Below, in pieces: positions 48,083 through 60,200 of a stretch of 64,000 nt of DNA; positions within the stretch are counted from its first letter, which is position 1, and every line of letters starts with the position of its first letter. Origin of the DNA: Platerodrilus igneus (lineage: Eukaryota; Arthropoda; Insecta; Coleoptera; Lycidae); the NCBI GenBank assembly GCA_036346225.1, contig JARFIW010001343.1, positions 743,326-807,325 on the forward strand, written 5' to 3'. The position numbers and the translations under genes are program-made. The notes beneath the pieces were generated by a model. That model saw nothing but the letters and a program-made list of their open reading frames with translations, searched no databases and was not told the DNA's origin.

Positions 48083-49443
48083 AATCGATGTTTCGTGTGA
48101 TTGCGTGCTTCAGACGTTGCATCGTGGGGCATCTACTCGACTTGGCGTCGTGGCGCGTATCGACCTTCGCGCCACCGCCAGTTCTGTCGTTTGCCCTAGC
48201 GCAAACCACACAGCAGGGACTGCCTTCCGGCAATTCTTGAATTCATGCCCGACCTCGGCACAGTTACCGCACCACTGTACCTTCTCCCTGCACTCCATCG
48301 ATCGATGGCCGTACTCGTAGCACCGGTAACACTGGGTCATCGAGAAGTGGTCCCGGGCCCATACTCTTCGCCACCTGAGGTTAATAGCATCAGCTAATAT
48401 ACGTCTTCGAAGTGTGGGGTCACTTCGAAGACTACGTTGGCGAAGGGATCTCTAGGGCCCTTTCCGCCAAACCTGAACTTCTCCTCAGGTGGTCTTCTAG
48501 CTTCAAATCGCCGAAACGGGGATTCTGGCTCGCAAATCAACCGCACGAGCTCTTCAGCCTTCATCCCGCTTCGACCCCGGAAGAACGACCCGTGGACGTT
48601 TCTTCTCGATGGTCTTCGCCACGAGTTCCTTGCAGTTCCCGCCGACCTTCAACTGCAGTTTCTTGGCGTCGTCGCGACCTGCGCACTCCACAACGACACC
48701 GCCCCGGCGCGTCCTACGAGCTCCGACAACAACAAACCCATCTCGAGCGGGATCGACCTTCTGCTTCAGGGTCGTCATCACGTCGTCCTTCTGGCCTGGC
48801 CTGGCGTCGACCCTTACAGCAAACGTAGGGGCAGATCCTGAAGCTGCAGCGGCGTAGGAGACCTTGCGCTGCACCGACGCACCCTGACTCTGGCCTCCTG
48901 AAACGACAGAATTCACCGCCGGACTTCCCCAACAACACTTGCTCTCCCTGAACCATCTAAACAAAGACGCAGCGCCCTAACCATACCTATCAGTTGGTTC
49001 GTCACGTCACGGATATCATCCACGGCGTGCCGAACCATCTTCCTATCCTCCACGACGATAGTGGCGGAGGTCGTCGGCACCTTCCCATAGACGGCAGCGT
49101 GCGCCTTCCTCACCCTAAACTTTAAGAGTTCCAGCTCATCGAGGTCGCTAGCATTAACGCTACCGTTGCTGCTAGTCGACATCGTGCGCTGGGCTCTCGA
49201 AGTAGAGGGCAATTCTGGCGCCGCAACCACCACGGGAGGCCCCGACTCCCCAGACACGACCGCCGCAGACGCAGGCTCCTTCCCTACCTCCGGTACCTCC
49301 TCCTGAGTTTCTAACAAGAAGTCCTTTAGCACTACCTTAAGCTGTTTCCCCCCAACAGCGCCCTCCGCCGCCGACCTAGCAGACTCCGACCGATCGCCCC
49401 TCTTCCTCCTGGGCAGCGGCTCCTCATCGCGGTGGACCACCAT
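48072..49443 (-). pseudogene. LINE B ORF1: gag-like protein with CCHC knuckles, frameshifted
   Basis: ATG 49441-49443 (MVVHRDEEPLPRRK), stop 48072-48074, about 457 codons, the same length as in LINE A. The long upstream frame (49488) includes this Met. Middle region VDPARDGFVVVGARR at about 48750; CYRCYEYGHRSMEC and CGNCAEVGHEFKNC at about 48210-48330, then a third cysteine motif. Frameshifts occur near 48940, 48555 and 48220. The N-terminal half differs from LINE A at many residues, including a short insertion (EVGKEP region). Role as for LINE A ORF1: RNA binding and particle formation. Confidence 0.86.
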
Positions 49444-50544
49444 GCTGACAAAACTAGCAATAAAAATGACACCTAAAACGCAGCTCAAAAAACGTCCTAA
49501 CCGTTACGACGCTAAAAGAACGACGCTAGAAGAACGCAAAACGTTGGTCCAATAAAATGTTTTGTTTAAAGGTGAACCGTAAACAACCTTGTATTTATTA
49601 AACTTCAACCGCCCAATTAAATATCAAATTTTAACAAAAATACAACAAGCACTAAGCGTCAAAATAACAACTAGAATCAAATAAATTTCCTAACGCAATA
49701 AAAATATCTCGATTTAAAATGTACCGTAAAGAACGCTATTTATTTATTTTAAATTTTAAACCGCCAAATCAAATTTAAATAAACTAATTACTTCAAAATA
49801 TTAAAATATCTAATTTATAAATAACAACACTTTATTTTTAAATGTGTAATTAACAAAATAAGGTCGAGCGCAATCGGAATGTGGTAACCGGAAATGACCT
49901 TTTACTTAATCCCTTGGTAACTAGCACAACCCGTAACTGTTACACCGCTTAATTACACCAAAATCGATTTTAAAGGAACTTTTAAATACGCGTGAACTTA
50001 AATTACGGAAAATTTATATTAAAATTGTTTTAAAATTTACAGTTTTTGAGTTATTTATTTGATTTAAAAGGGCTTAGATTTTTGTTTTTTGGTTATTATT
50101 TTATTATACGCGCACTATAAAAAATTCACACACTTTTTGGTTGTTTTACCCGGTTTTTTACTTGATTTAGGCGGATTTTATTTTAAATTTATTATTAAAA
50201 TGCCTTTTAAGTTATTTCGAAATCGTTTTTGAGTATTAGTTGAGTAGACCTTTGTTTTATTAACCCGAAATTTATTTAGTTTATTTTAAAACGCGGATTT
50301 GGTTTAAATTACAAAGAAGACGCGATTTATTTAGTTTAAATTCTGTTTTAAAATTTTTATTTTACTGCCCTGTATTTAAAATTTGATGGCACACAATTAT
50401 AAAAATAAAACACAATAAAAAGCAAAGCTTCAAATAAAATAATACAACAATAAATAATATAAACCCTAGATAAAAACTTACTGTTATTGCTGAAGCGGGA
50501 GCTCGGCAAAAACACGTCCGCTCGCTTCAAGCGGCAACTAGAAA
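49444..50544 (-). other. LINE B 5' UTR
   Basis: About 1.1 kb A/T-rich sequence similar to LINE A 21598-22697. The last bases before the satellite, CTAGAAA (50538-50544), match LINE A 22691-22697, which defines the LINE 5' end. No coding sequence seen. Confidence 0.82.
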
Positions 50545-53500
50545 ACTAGCTTGACTAGCTTGACTAGCTTGACTAGCTTGACTAGCTTGACTAGCTTGAC
50601 TAGCTTGACTATCCCGACTAGCTTGACTAGCTTGACTAACTCGATTAACTTGACTAACTTGGTTAACTTGACTAACTTGACTAACTTGACTAACTTGACT
50701 AACTTGACTAACAAGGCTAACTTGACTAGCTTGACCAGCTTGACTAACTTGACTAGCTTGACTAGCTTGACTAACTTGACTAGCTTGACTAGCTTGACTA
50801 GCTTGAATATCTCGACTAGTTTGACTAGATTGACTAGTTTGACCAGATTGACCAGTTTGACCAGATTGACCAGTTGACCAACTTGACCAACCTTGAATAA
50901 CCTTGACCAACATGACCAACCTGACCAACTAGACCAACTTGACCAGCTTGACCAACTGGACCAACTTGACTAACCTGACTAACTTGACTAGCTTGACCAG
51001 CTTGACCAGCTTGACCAGCTTGACTAGCTTGACTAGCTTGACCAGCTTGACCAGCTTGACCAGCTTGACCAGCTTGACCAGCTTGACCAGCTTGACCAGC
51101 TTGACTAGCTTGACTAGCTTGACCAGCTTGACAGCTTGACCAGCTTGAACTCAGCTTGACTAACCTGACCAACTTGACCAACATGACCAACCTGACTAAC
51201 CTGACAGCCTAACCAGCTTGACTAGCTAGACCAGCTAGACTAGCTTGACTAGCTTGACCAGCTTGACTAACTGGCCTAGCTTACTAGCTTGACTAGCTTG
51301 ACCAGCTTGACCAGCTTGACTAGCTTGACCAGCTCGACTAGCTTGACTATCCCGACCAGCTTGACCAGATTGACCAGCTTGACCAACTCGATAACCTTGA
51401 CCAACCTTGGTTAACTTGACCAACCTGAATAACCTTGACCAACTTGACCAACACGGCCAACCTTGACTAACCTTGACCAGCTTGACCAGCTTGAGTAGCC
51501 TTGATTAGCTTAACCAGCTTGACCAGCTTGATTGCTTGACCAGCTTGACTAGCTTGATTAGCTTGACTAGCTTGACAGCTGACAGCTGGACTATTGACTA
51601 GCTTGACCAGCTTGACCAGCTTGACCAACCTTGACCAGCTTGACCAGCTTGACTAACCTGACCAGCTTGACCAGCTTGACCAGCTTGAATATCTCGACCA
51701 GTTTGACTAGATGGACCAGTTTGACCAGATTGACTAGTTTGACCAACTTCACCAACCTGAAAACTTGACCAACATGACCAACTTGACCAACTAGACCAAC
51801 CTGACCAACTTGACTAACCTGACCAGCTTGACTAGCTTGACTAGCTTGACAGATTCAGCTTGACCAGCTTGACTGGCTTAACTTGACCAGCTTGACCAAC
51901 CTTGACTAACCTTGACCAACATGACCAACTGACTAATTTGACCAACTTGACTAGCTTGACTAGCTTGACTTTGACTAGCTTGACCAGCTTGACCAGCTTG
52001 ACTAGCTTGACTAACTTGACTAGCTGGACCAGCTTGACCAGCTTGACCAGCTTTACCAGCTTGACTAACTTGACCAGCTTGACCAGCTTGACCAACCTGA
52101 CTAACCTTGACCAACTTAACCAACATGACGACATGACCAACCTTGACCAATTTGACTAACCTGACCAACCTTGACCAACTTGACTATCTTGACCACCTCG
52201 ACTAGCTGGACCAGATTGACCAGCTTCACCAACCTTGACTAACTTGACCAACCTGACCAACCTGAATAACCTGACACCTGACCAACCTGACTAACCTGAC
52301 GAGCCTGACCAGCGAATAGCTTGACCAGCTTGACCAACGCTTAACTGCTAACTTGACCAACTTGACCAGCTTGACCAACTTGACCAACTTGACTAACTGG
52401 ACTAGCTTGACCAGCTTGACCAGCTTGACCAGCTTGACCAGCCAGACTAGCTATACTAGCTCGACTAGTTCAACAGCTCGACTAGCCGACCAGCCTGACC
52501 AGCCCGACCAGCTTGACTAACCTGACCAACTTGACCAACTTGACCAACTTTACTAACATGACCAACTTGACCAGCTTGACCAGCTTGACCAGCTTGACTA
52601 GCTTGACCAGCTTGACTAGCTTGACCAGCTTAATTAGCTTGACCAGCTTGACCAGCCTGACCAACCTGACCACCCCAATTAAGCTGACTAACCTGACTAG
52701 CCTGACCAACATGACTAACCTGACCAATCTGACTAGCCTAACTAATCTGACCAGCTTCACCAGCCTTGACTAGCTTGACTAGCCTGACTAGCCTTGACCA
52801 GCTTGACCAGATTCCTAGCTTGACCAGCTTGACCAGCTTGACCAGCTTGACCAGCTTGACTATCACGACCAGCTTGACCAGATTGACCAGCTTGCTTGAC
52901 TAACTTGACTAACCTGACTAACCTGACTATTCTGACTAGCCTAACTAGCCTGACTAGCTTGACTAGCTTGACTAGCTTGACTAGCTTGACTAGCTTGACT
53001 AGCTTGACTAGCTTCACTAGCTTGACTAGCTTGCCTAGCTTGACTAGCTTGACTAGCTTGCCTAGCTTGACTAACTTAACTAACTTGACAAAATTAACTA
53101 ACATGACTAACTTGACTAGCTTGACTAGCTTGACTGGCTTGACAAACTTGACTAAATTGACTAACTGGACTAGCTTAACCAGCTTGACTAGCTGGACTAG
53201 CTTGACTAGCTTGACTAGCTTGACTCGCATGACTAGCTTGACTAGCTTGACTAGCTTGACTAACTTGACTAACTTGACTAACATAACTAACATGACTAAC
53301 ATGACTAGCTTGACTAACTTGACTAGCTTGACTAGCTTGACTAGCTTGACTAGCTTGTCTAGTTTGAATAGCTTGACTAGCTTGACTAGCTTGACTAGCT
53401 TGACTAGCTTGATTCGCTTGACTAGCCTGACTAGCTTGACTAGCTTGACTAATTTGCTTGACTTGACTAACTTGACTAACTTGACTAACTTGACTAACTT

Positions 53501-53570
53501 GACTAACTTGACTAGTTTGACTAGCTTGACTAGCTGGACTGGCTTGACTAGCTTGAATAGATTGACTAGC

Positions 53571-53634
53571 TGGACTAGCTGGACTAGCTGGACTAGCTGG
53601 ACTAGCTGGACTAGCTGGACTAGCTTGACTAGCT
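53571..53634. repeat. Homogenised run of variant GGACTAGCT (about 7 units)
   Basis: Seven consecutive copies of a 9-mer that is otherwise scattered, flanked by ordinary TTGACTAGC units. This looks like very recent local expansion. Confidence 0.8.
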
Positions 53635-53784
53635 TGACTATTTTGACTAGATTGACTAGCTTGCCTAGCTTGATTAGTTTGACTAGCTTGACTAGCTTGA
53701 CTAGCCTAACTAGCTTGACTAGCTTGACTAGCTTGACTAGCCTAACTAGCTTGACTAGCTTGACTAACTGAACTAGCTGGACTA

Positions 53785-53850
53785 GTTTGACTATTTTGAC
53801 TATTTTGACTATTTTGACTATTTTGACTATTTTGACTATTTTGACTATTT
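53785..53850. repeat. Homogenised run of variant TTGACTATT (about 7 units)
   Basis: Consecutive identical copies of a variant found singly elsewhere (for example 27301-27311, 33391-33410). A second local expansion in the same array. Confidence 0.8.
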
Positions 53851-53959
53851 TGACTAGCTTGACTAGCTTGACTAGCTTGATTAACTTGACTAGCTTGACT
53901 AACGTGACTAGCTTGACTAGCTCGACTAGCTTGACTAGCTTGACTAGCTTGACTAGCCT

Positions 53960-54240
53960 GACTAGCTTGACTATCACGACTAGCTTGACTAGATTGACTA
54001 GCTTGCTTAACTGACTTGACTAACCTGAATAACCTGACTATTCTGACTAGCCTAACTAGCCTGACTAGCTTGACTAGCTTGACTAGCTTGACTAGCTTGA
54101 CTAGCTTGACTAGCTTGACTAGCTTGACTAGCTTGACTATCACGACGAGCTTGACTAGATTGACTAGCTTGCTTGACTGACTTGACTAACCTGACTAACC
54201 TGACTATTCTGACTAGCCTAACTAGCCTGAAAAGCTTGAT
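53960..54240. repeat. Two tandem about 167-bp higher-order units
   Basis: The marker series ACTATCACGAC, GATTGACTAGCTTGCTT, ATTCTGACTAGCC occurs at about 53971 and again at about 54137. The same series appears singly at about 26677 and about 52860. Confidence 0.7.
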
Positions 54241-57200
54241 TAGCTTGACTAGCTTGATTAGCTTGTCTAGCTTGACTAGCTTGACTAGCTTGACTAGCTT
54301 CACTAGCGACTAGCTTGCCTAGCTTGATTACCTTGACTAGCTTGCCTAGCTTGACTAACTGGACTAGCTTGACTAAATTAACAAACATGACTAACTTGAC
54401 TAGCTTGACTAGCTTGACTGGCTCGACTAACTTGACTAAATTGACTAACTTGACTAACTACTAACATGACCAACATGACCAACTGACCAGCTGGACTAGC
54501 TTGATAGCTTGACCAGCTTGCTGTTGTCAGCTTGACCAGCTTGACCAGCTTGACAGCTTGACGCTTGACCAGCCTGACCAGCTTGACCAGCTTGAGTAGC
54601 TTGACCAATTTGCTTGACTTGACCAACCTTGACTAACCTGACCAACCTTGACCAACTGACTAACCTTGACCAACCTTGACCAACCTTGACCAACCTTGAC
54701 CAACTTGACCAACTTGACCAACTTGACTAACCTTGACCAACTTGACCAACCTCTGACCAACTTGACCAACCTTGACCAGTTTGAATAGACTTGACCATTG
54801 GACTAGCTGGACCAGCTAGACAGCTGACCAGCTGGACCAGCTTGACTATTGACTAGATTGACCAGCTTGACCAGCTTGACTTGACAGCTTGACCAGCTTG
54901 ACCAGCCTGACCAGCTTGACCAGCTTGACCAACTGAACCAGCTGGACTTTTGACAGCTTGACAGCTTGACCAGCTTGATTAACTTGACTAACTGACTAAC
55001 TTGACCACTTGACAGCTTGACTAGCTTGACCAGCTTGACCAGCTTGACCAGCTTGACTAGCTTGACCAGCTTGACTAGCTTGACTAGGCTTGACCAGCTT
55101 GACCAGCTTGACTAGCTTGACCAGCTTGACTAGCTTGACAGCTTGACCAGCTTGACCAGCTGACTAGCTTGATTATCACGACTATCTTGACCAGATTGAC
55201 CAGCTCTTGACGACTTGACCAACCTGAATAACCTGACCAACCTGACTATTCTGACCAGCCCACCAGCCTGACCAGCTTGACCAGCTTGACCAGCTTGACC
55301 AGCTTGACCAGCTTGACTAGCTTGACCAGCTTACCAGCTTGACCAACTTGACAGCTTGACAGCTTGACTAGCTTGCCCATGACCAGCTTGACCAGCTTCT
55401 TAGCTTGACCAACTAACCAACTGACAAAATTAACCAACTGACTAACTTGACCAGCTTGACCAGTTGACAGCTTGACCAAATTGACAACTGACCAGCTGAC
55501 CAGCTTGACAACCTGACCAACCTGACCAACTTGACCAGCGACCAGCTTGACTCCTTGACTAGCTCTGACCAGCTTACCAGCTTGACCAGCTTGACCAGCT
55601 TGACCAGCTTGACAGCTTGACCAGCCTGACCAGCCTGACAGCTGACCAGCTTGACAACCTGACCAGCTTGACCAGCCTTGACCAACTTGACCAGCTTGAC
55701 CAGCTTGACCAGCTGACCAGCTTGACTAGCTTGACCAGCTTGACCAGCTTGACTAGCTTGACAGCTTGACTAGCTGACCAGCTTGACCAGTTTGAATATC
55801 CTGACCAGCTTGGTTAACCTGACAACCTGACTAACCTTGACCAGTTGAATCTGACCAGCTTGGTTAACCTGACCAACCTGACCAACTTGACCAACCTGAC
55901 CAACATGACCAACCTTGACCAGCTTGACCAGCTTGACCAGCTTGACTAGCCTGACTAGCTTGACCAGCTTGACAGCTTGACCAACCTGAATATCCTGACC
56001 AACTTGACCAGATTGACCAGCTTGACCAACCTGACCAACCTTGACCAACCTTGACCAACTGACCAACCTGACTAACTGGACCACTTAACCAACTGATTAA
56101 CTTGACTAGCTTGACCAGCTTGACCAGCTTGACCAGCTTGACTAGCTTGACCAGCTGACCAGCAACCGGCTTGACCAGCCTGACCTAACTTGACCAACCT
56201 GACCAACTGACCAACTGACCAACTTGACCAGCTTGACCAAGCCTGACTAGCCTACTGACAGCTTGACCAGGCTTGACTAGCTTGACCAGCGACCATCTCG
56301 ACCAGCTTGACCAGATTGACCAGCTTCACCAACTTGACCAACTTGACCAACCTGACCAACCTGACATTCTGACTAGCTTGACCAGCTTGACCAGCTTGAC
56401 CAGCTTGACCAGCTTGACTTAATATCTGACCAGCTTGGCTAACCTTGACTAACTTGACCAACCTTGACCAACCTTGACCAACTGACCAACTTGACCAGCT
56501 TGACCAGCTTGACCAGCTTGACAGCTTGACCAGCTGACTATCTGACCAGCTTGACCAGACTTGACCAGCTTACCAACCTGACTAACCTGACCAACCTGAC
56601 CAACCTGACTATTCTGACCAGCTTGACCAGCCTTGACCAGCTTGACCAGCTTGACCAGCTTGACCAGCCTGAATATCTGACCAGCCTTGACAACCTTGAC
56701 CAACCTGACCAACCTTGACCAACCTGACCAACGACCAACCTTGACCAGCCTGACCAGCTTGACAGCTTGACCAGCTTGACTAGCTTGACCAGCCTGACCA
56801 GCTTGACCAGCTTGACCAACCTGAATACTCGACCAACCAGACCAGATTGACCACTTGACTAACTGACCACTTGACTAACTTGACTAACAAGACCAACTTG
56901 ACTAACTGGACTATCTTAACTAACTTGATTAACTTGACTAGCTTGACTAGCTTGACTAGCTTGACCAGCTCGACCAGCTTAACTGTTGACCAGCTTCACT
57001 TAACCTGACTAACCTGACCAACATGACCAACATGACTAACTTGAATCTTGACCAGCCTGACTAGCTTGACTAGCTTGACAAGCTTGACCAGCTTGACCAG
57101 CTTGACAGCTGACCAGCTTGACCAGCTTGACCAGCCAGACCATCTGACCAGCTTGACTTGATTGACCAGCTCACCACTTGAGTAACCTGACCAACTTGAC

Positions 57201-60200
57201 CAACCTTGACCAGCTTGACCAGCTTGACCAGCTTGACCAGCTTGACCAGCTGACCAGCTTGACCAGCTTCACCAGCTTGACCAACTTGCCCAGCTTGACC
57301 AGCTTGACCAGCTTGACCAGCCTTGCAGCTTGACCAACCTAACTAACCTGACATTAACCAACATGACCAACTTGACCAGCTTGACCAGCTTGACCAAATG
57401 ACTAACCAGACCAGCTTGACCAGCTTGACCAACCTGACCAACCTTGACCAACCTTGACCAGCTTGACCAGCTTGACTGGCTTGACCAGCTGACCAGCTTA
57501 CCAGCTTGACCAGCTTGACCAGCCTGACCAGCCTGACCAACCTTGACCAGCTTGACCAGCTTGACCAGCTTGATACTCAGCTTGAAACCAGCTTGCACCA
57601 GCTTGACCAACTTGCCCAGCTTGACCAGCTTGACCAGCCTGCCTAGCTTGACCAACTTAACCAACCTGACCAATTACAACCTGACCACCTAACCAACTTG
57701 ACAACTGACCACTGACCAGCTTGACCAGCCTTGACTAGCTTGACCAGCTTGACCAGCTTGACCAGCCTAACCTTGACCAGCTTGAAACTACTGAACTTGA
57801 CCAGCTTGACCATGAATATCTGACCAGCTTGACTAACTTGACCAACTTGACAACTTGACCAACTTGACTACTTGACCAACTTGACCAACTTGACCAGCTT
57901 GACATACCCTGACCAGCTTGACTAACTTGACCACTACCAACGGACTAACCAACTTGACTAACCTTGACCAACCTGACCAACTGACCACTGACCAGCTTGA
58001 CTAGCTTGACCAGCTGACAGCCAAGGCTTGACAGCTACCAACCTGACCAACTTGACCAACTGACCAACTGCCATAACTTGACCAACTTGACTAACTTGAC
58101 CTGCACTGACCAGCTTGACCGCTTGACCAGCTTGACTAGCTTGACCAGCTCAGACCATCTCGACCAGCTTGACCAGCTTACCACTACTTGACCAACCTGA
58201 CCAACCTGACCAACCTGACCATTCTGAAGCTTGACCAGCTTGACTAGCTTGACCAGCTTGACAGCTTGACCAGCTTGACCAGCTTGACAGCTTGACCAGC
58301 TTGACAGCTTGAATCCTGACCAGCTAACTGACCAACATGAAACTTGACCAACTTGACCACTGACAACCTGACAGCTTGACTAGCTTGACCATTGACCCTG
58401 AAGCTTGACTACTGACCAGCTTGACCTTGACCAGCTACAACCTGACCAACTTGACTAACCTGACCAACTGACATCTGACTCAGCTTGACCAGCTGACTAG
58501 CTTGACCAGCTTGACCAGCTTGACCAGTTGAATATCTGACCAGCTTGGTTAACCTGACCAACCTGACCAACCTTGACCAACTTGACCAACATGACACCTG
58601 ATACTTGACCAGCTTGACCAGCTTGACTAGCTTGACAGCTTGACCAGCTGATACCTGACAACCTGACCAGACTGACCAGCTTGACCAACTTGACCAACTT
58701 GACCAACGAACTGACCAACCTTGACTAACTGGACCACTTAACCAACTTGATTAACTTGACTAGCTTGACCAGCTTGACCAGCTTGACTAGCTTGAACTTG
58801 ACTACGACCAACTTGACCAACTGACCTTAAACTTGACCAGCTTGACAGCTTGACCAGCCTGACACTTGACCAGCTTGACCAGCTTGAAGCTTGACCAGCT
58901 TGACCAGCTTGACTAGCTTGACCAGCCGACAACTCGACCAACTTGACCGACTGACCAGCTTACCAACCTTGATAACCTTGACCAACCTGACCAACTTGAC
59001 CAGCTTGACTGACCAGCCTGACCAGCTTGACCAGCTTGACTAGCGACCAGCTTGACCAGCTTGACCAGCTTGACCAGCTTGACCAGCTTACAGCTTGACT
59101 AACTGCTTTGACCAGCTTGACCAGCTGCAGCTTGACCAGCTTGACCAGCCTGCTACTGACCACAACCAACTGACAAATTACCAACATGACCAACTTGACT
59201 AGCTTGACCAGCTTGACCAGCTTGACTAAAGCTTGACCAGCTTGACCAGCTTGACCAACTTGACAACTTGACTACCTGACCAGCTTGACCAGCTTGACTG
59301 GCTTGACCAGCCGACCAGCTTGACCAGCTTGACCAGCTTGACCAGCTTGACCAGCTTGACCAGCTTGACTAGCTTGACCAGCTTGACCAGCTTGACTAGC
59401 TTGACCAGCTTGACCAGCTTGACCAGCTTGACCAGCCTTGACAGCTTGACCAGCTTGACCAGCTTGACCAGCTTGACCAGCCTTGACCAACTTGACAGCT
59501 TGACCAGCTTGACCAGCTTGACCAGCTTGACAGCTTGACAACCTGACCACTGACCAACGACTTTGACCAGCCTTGACCAGCCTGACCAGCTTGACTAGAC
59601 CAGCTTGACCAGCTTGACCACTTGACTAACTCTACGGACCAGCTTGACCAGCCTGACAGCTTGACCTGACAGCTTGACCAGCTTGACCAGCTTGACCAGC
59701 TTGACCAGACTTGACCAGCTCTGACCAGCTTGACTAGCCCTTGACCAGCTTGACTAGCTTGACCAGCTTGACCAGCTTGACCAGCTTGACCGTTGAAATT
59801 GACTAGCTTGTAACTGACCAACTTGACCAACTTGACCTTGTATCGACCACTTGACAACGACAACCTTGACCAACCTGACAACTTGAAACATGACCAACTT
59901 GACCAGCTTGACCAGCTTGACCAGCTTGACCAGCTTGACTAGCTTGACCAGCTTGACCCAACTGAATATCCGACCAACCTTGACCAACTTCCAACTTGGA
60001 CCACTACAACTGACTAACTTGACCAGCTTGACTACTTAACCAGCTTGACCAGCTTGACCAGCTGACCAGCTACTGGCTTGACCAGCTTCACCAACTGACA
60101 ACTTGACCAACTTGACCCAGACCTGAATTGACCAGCTTGACCAGCTTGACTAGCTTGACCAGGCTTGACCAGCTTGACTAGCTTGACACAGCTTGACCAG

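Larger units (their letters stand above)
34445..50544 (-). mobile_element. LINE B: full-length R1-group non-LTR retrotransposon, split by G3
   Basis: Both ends are visible and both abut 9-bp satellite. Without G3 and its 4-bp duplication the LINE is about 7.4 kb, in the range of R1-group telomeric elements. Order on the minus strand: 5' UTR, ORF1, ORF2, 3' UTR (about 1.35 kb). There is no poly(A) tail at the 3' end; the last bases in LINE sense are about CAAATTATAA. Apparently full-length but frameshifted. It keeps the RT Asp-Asp pair that LINE A has lost, although a one-base gap sits beside it. Confidence 0.92.
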
